From an uncultured Peptococcaceae bacterium (lineage in GTDB: Bacteria; Bacillota; Dehalobacteriia; UBA7702), in the NCBI GenBank assembly GCA_937919295.1, contig CALFRX010000189.1:1-9279 (forward strand): a DNA stretch of 9,279 bases, read 5' to 3'. Positions 6,858 through 9,279 of this stretch are shown one piece after another (position 1 is the first letter of the stretch; each line of letters begins with the position of its first letter). A program made the position numbers and the translations under genes. The notes beneath the pieces are model-generated. The model was not told where the DNA came from. It saw only the letters and a list, made by a program, of their open reading frames with translations, and did not search any database.

Positions 6858-8743
6858 ATGAGTAAAATTATCGGTATCGACAGATCGGAAGAGCACACGT
6901 CTGAACTCCAATTATCGGTATCGACTTAGGTACAACAAATTCCTGTGTAGCCGTGATGGAAGGCGGCGAAGCAGTCATCATTCCCAACGCCGAAGGCGGC
7001 AGAACGACCCCCTCGGTTGTGGCTTTTTCCAATAACGGCGAACGCCTTGTCGGCGCAGTGGCCAAACGACAGGCCATCACCAATCCCGACAAAACCGTCA
7101 TGTCCATCAAACGTCAGATGGGCAAGGATTATAAGGTGCATATTGAAAACAAAACATATACGCCCCAGGAAATCTCCGCGATGACCCTGCAAAAATTGAA
7201 AAAAGACGCCGAAGCCTATCTCGGTGATACGGTGACCCAAGCGGTCATCACCGTACCGGCCTATTTCTCCGATGCCCAGCGTCAGGCGACAAAAGACGCC
7301 GGTAAAATCGCCGGTCTGGAGGTGCTCCGCATCATCAACGAACCGACGGCGGCAGCGCTTTCCTACGGTCTTGACAAAGGGGAAGATCATACCGTCCTCG
7401 TCTTTGACCTCGGCGGCGGTACCTTCGACGTTTCCATTCTCGAATTGGGCGACGGCGTTTTTGAAGTAAAAGCCACCAACGGCAACAATCTGTTGGGCGG
7501 CGACGACTTCGACCAGAAGGTCATCAATTATCTGGTCGCTGAATTCAAAAAGAATGAGGGCATTGATCTCTCCGGCGATAAAATGGCCATGCAGCGCTTG
7601 AAAGAAGCGGCGGAAAAGGCCAAAGTCGACCTTTCCGGCGTCATGAGCGCCAACATCAATTTGCCTTTCATCACCGCCACCAACGAAGGCCCGAAGCATA
7701 TGGACATCACCTTGACCCGGGCGAAATTCGATGAGCTCACCAAAGACCTCGTGGAAAAGACCATGGGCCCCACGAGACAGGCCATGAGCGACGCCGGACT
7801 CTCCGCCGACGATATCGATAAGATCATTCTTGTGGGCGGTTCCTCCCGTATTCCCGCGGTTCAGGAAGCCATTAAGAATATCCTCAAAAAAGAACCGAAC
7901 AAGAGCGTGAATCCCGATGAATGCGTGGCCTTAGGCGCCGCGATTCAAGGGGGCGTGTTGGGTGGCGAAGTCAAAGACATTCTGCTCCTCGACGTAACCC
8001 CCCTGTCCCTCGGCATTGAAACCTTGGGCGGCGTCAACACCCGTCTGATCGAAAGAAATACCACGATTCCCACGTCCAAGAGCCAGATTTTTTCCACGGC
8101 TGCCGACCATCAGCCTGCCGTTGAAATCCATGTGCTCCAAGGGGAACGCCCCATGGCCGCGGACAACAAAACATTGGGCAGATTTACGCTCAACGATATT
8201 CCGCCGGCACCCCGGGGCGTACCCCAAATCGAAGTGAAATTCGATATCGACGCCAACGGTATTGTCCATGTCAGCGCCAAAGATTTAGGCACCGGCAAGG
8301 TTCAGACCATCACGATCACTGCTTCCAGCGGTTTGAGTGACGACGATATTCAGCGGATGATGGACGAAGCGGAAAAGTACAAGGAAGAAGACGAAAAGAG
8401 AAAAGACCAGATCGAAATCAGAAATAACGCTGATTCCGCTCTTTACCAGGTAGAAAACACCATGAAGGATCTGGGCGATAAGCTCACCGATGGAGAGAAG
8501 AACGACCTGGAAAAAGCGAAAGCCGATCTGAAAACAGCGTTGGAAGGTACGGACAGCGACACCATCAAGGAAAAACTTGACGCCCTCTACGCGGTACTTC
8601 ATAAAGTGTCGGAACGCATCTATGCCCAAAACCAGGGACAGGGCGGCGATACCGACAATATGGGCGGCAGCCAAAGCGGCGCCCCCGATGACGACGTCGT
8701 GGACGCCGAATATACCGAAGTGAAAGATGACGAAAATAAATAA
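6858..8743 (+). CDS. dnaK: DnaK (Hsp70 chaperone), interrupted by adapter artefact
   Basis: DnaK is the cytoplasmic ATP-dependent Hsp70 chaperone that binds exposed hydrophobic segments, with DnaJ and GrpE as partners. As printed, the frame from the ATG at 6858 gives only 23 residues (MSKIIGID, then RSEEHTSELQ and five more) before a TAG at 6927-6929. The rest is open in another frame to the TAA at 8741-8743. Removing 44 bp (one copy of a duplicated 15-mer plus 29 bp of Illumina adapter, 6882-6910) gives a continuous 613-residue protein starting [20 protein letters not shown], a normal length. In repaired numbering, DLGGGT is at 169-174, GGSSRIP at 312-318 and the interdomain linker VKDILLLDVTP at 357-367. 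The substrate-binding domain and helical lid follow, with an acidic tail ending DAEYTEVKDDENK. The ATPase domain appears to lack the insertion typical of proteobacterial DnaK. The real gene is very probably intact. Confidence 0.95.
6867..6881 (+). repeat. Direct repeat copy 1 flanking adapter (dnaK codons 4-8)
   Basis: ATTATCGGTATCGAC is the authentic dnaK sequence for IIGID. It recurs exactly at 6911-6925, on the other side of the adapter. One further A can be counted in each copy (6866 and 6910). The duplication is best explained as an assembly join. Confidence 0.95.
6882..6910 (+). other. Illumina TruSeq adapter contamination (29 nt)
   Basis: The 29 bases starting AGATCGGAAGAGC and ending CTGAACTCCA match the start of the standard TruSeq read-through adapter without a mismatch. 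Translated forward they give RSEEHTSELQ. On the minus strand they give EFRRVLFRS and GVQTCALPI in two frames. These peptides are familiar signs of adapter-contaminated assemblies. The insert shifts the dnaK frame and is not biological. Confidence 0.98.
6911..6925 (+). repeat. Direct repeat copy 2 flanking adapter
   Basis: This is an exact second copy of the 15-mer at 6867-6881. It leads directly into the correct continuation of dnaK ([12 protein letters not shown]). Deleting the adapter and either copy restores the reading frame. Confidence 0.95.
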
Positions 8744-8763
8744 GCACCAGGGAAGGGAAAGAC

Positions 8764-9279
8764 GTGGCTGATAAACGCGATTATTATGAAGTCCTCGGTA
8801 TCGCAAAGGGGGCTTCGGAAGATGAAATCAAAAAAGCTTATAAAAAGAAAGCGAAAAAATATCATCCCGATCTGAATCCCGATAACCCTGAAGCCGCGGA
8901 GAAATTCAAAGAAGTCAATGAAGCGGCGAGCGTTTTGACGGATGCCGAAAAGCGCTCCCGCTATGACCAGTTTGGCCACGCCGGCGTCGATGGAAACATG
9001 GGCGGCGGCGGTTTTGGCGGATTTGGTGGCTTTGAGGATATGAGCGGTTTTGGCGGTTTCGGTGATATTTTTGATTCGCTTTTCGGCGGCAGTGGAGCGC
9101 GCAGGAGTGATCCCAATCGTCCCCAGCGCGGCAACGATATCGAAACGGAAATTACCATTGCCTTTGAAGAGGCGGCTTTTGGCGTGGATAAAGAGATCAC
9201 CATCACCCGGTGGGATGAATGCTCCACCTGCCACGGCAGTGGCGCCGCTGCGGGTACCGCCCCGAAGACCTGTCCCACC
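8764..9279 (+). CDS. dnaJ: DnaJ (Hsp40) co-chaperone, 5' part
   Basis: DnaJ delivers substrates to DnaK and stimulates its ATPase. The window holds the first 172 codons, and the frame is open to the window edge. The J domain starts with MADKRDYYEVLGI and has the essential HPD motif at residues 34-36 and KFKEVNEAASVL at 48-58. The usual EAY in that last helix reads EAA here. A Gly/Phe-rich linker spans about residues 79-110. The zinc-binding region begins with the first CxxCxGxG repeat (C153, C156, CHGSG), and C170 opens the second, so this is a type I DnaJ. The start is GTG (8764), supported by AAGGGA (8753-8758) 5 nt upstream; no ATG is available nearby. It lies 20 bp after dnaK and is co-transcribed with it. 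Confidence 0.96.
   Translation, partial: MADKRDYYEVLGIAKGASEDEIKKAYKKKAKKYHPDLNPDNPEAAEKFKEVNEAASVLTDAEKRSRYDQFGHAGVDGNMGGGGFGGFGGFEDMSGFGGFGDIFDSLFGGSGARRSDPNRPQRGNDIETEITIAFEEAAFGVDKEITITRWDECSTCHGSGAAAGTAPKTCPT

Noticed and set aside
6866..6925. Direct repeats flanking a short insert, as in a transposon footprint or target-site duplication
   Set aside because: The insert is exactly adapter sequence, with no mobile-element features. The duplication is explained by mis-assembly.
6858..6929. Small 23-codon ORF with a strong ribosome binding site before the main dnaK frame, resembling a leader peptide
   Set aside because: It consists of the dnaK start plus translated sequencing adapter (RSEEHTSELQ) and stops in the duplicated segment. 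It is an artefact.
1..9279. A novel defence, mobile or biosynthetic system hidden in the window
   Set aside because: Every substantial stretch is accounted for by conserved housekeeping genes in a known order. No unexplained coding region, array or repeat system remains.

Overview
The window is a conserved chromosomal housekeeping segment from an endospore-forming, or ancestrally endospore-forming, Firmicute (Bacillota). The evidence is a spoIIP tail, a perfect CIRCE operator, the order lepA-hemW-hrcA-grpE-dnaK-dnaJ, and a DnaK ATPase domain that looks like the shorter Gram-positive type. Base composition is near 50% GC by eye. A Clostridia or Negativicutes lineage fits the composition and the presence of murJ in this cluster, but I cannot name a genus. 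All genes read on the + strand.

Layout. (1) Bases 1-243 hold the last part of a spoIIP-like gene, interrupted by an in-frame TAA at 28-30. (2) A near-consensus sigma-A-type promoter (250-277) drives murJ (lipid II flippase), lepA (elongation factor 4) and hemW (heme chaperone). These genes are tightly packed: 11 bp between murJ and lepA, and a 4-bp overlap between lepA and hemW. (3) At 4963-5030 two overlapping candidate promoters abut a perfect CIRCE inverted repeat. This is the HrcA-controlled heat-shock promoter. (4) The class I heat-shock operon hrcA-grpE-dnaK-dnaJ follows, with dnaJ cut off by the window end. HrcA represses its own operon through CIRCE. DnaK, DnaJ and GrpE form the Hsp70 folding cycle. 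No intrinsic terminator is visible between hemW and hrcA, so read-through from the murJ promoter is possible.

The most important irregularity is technical. Bases 6882-6910 are an exact 29-nt match to the start of the Illumina TruSeq read-through adapter. They sit inside codons 8/9 of dnaK and are flanked by a 15-16 bp duplication of dnaK sequence. Removing 44 bp restores a complete 613-residue DnaK. The apparent frameshift is therefore almost certainly an assembly artefact, not biology. Its presence also lowers trust in the nearby spoIIP stop codon.

I found no evidence of an undescribed biological system, mobile element, CRISPR array or RNA gene here. The longest gap without a gene is 125 bp (grpE-dnaK).
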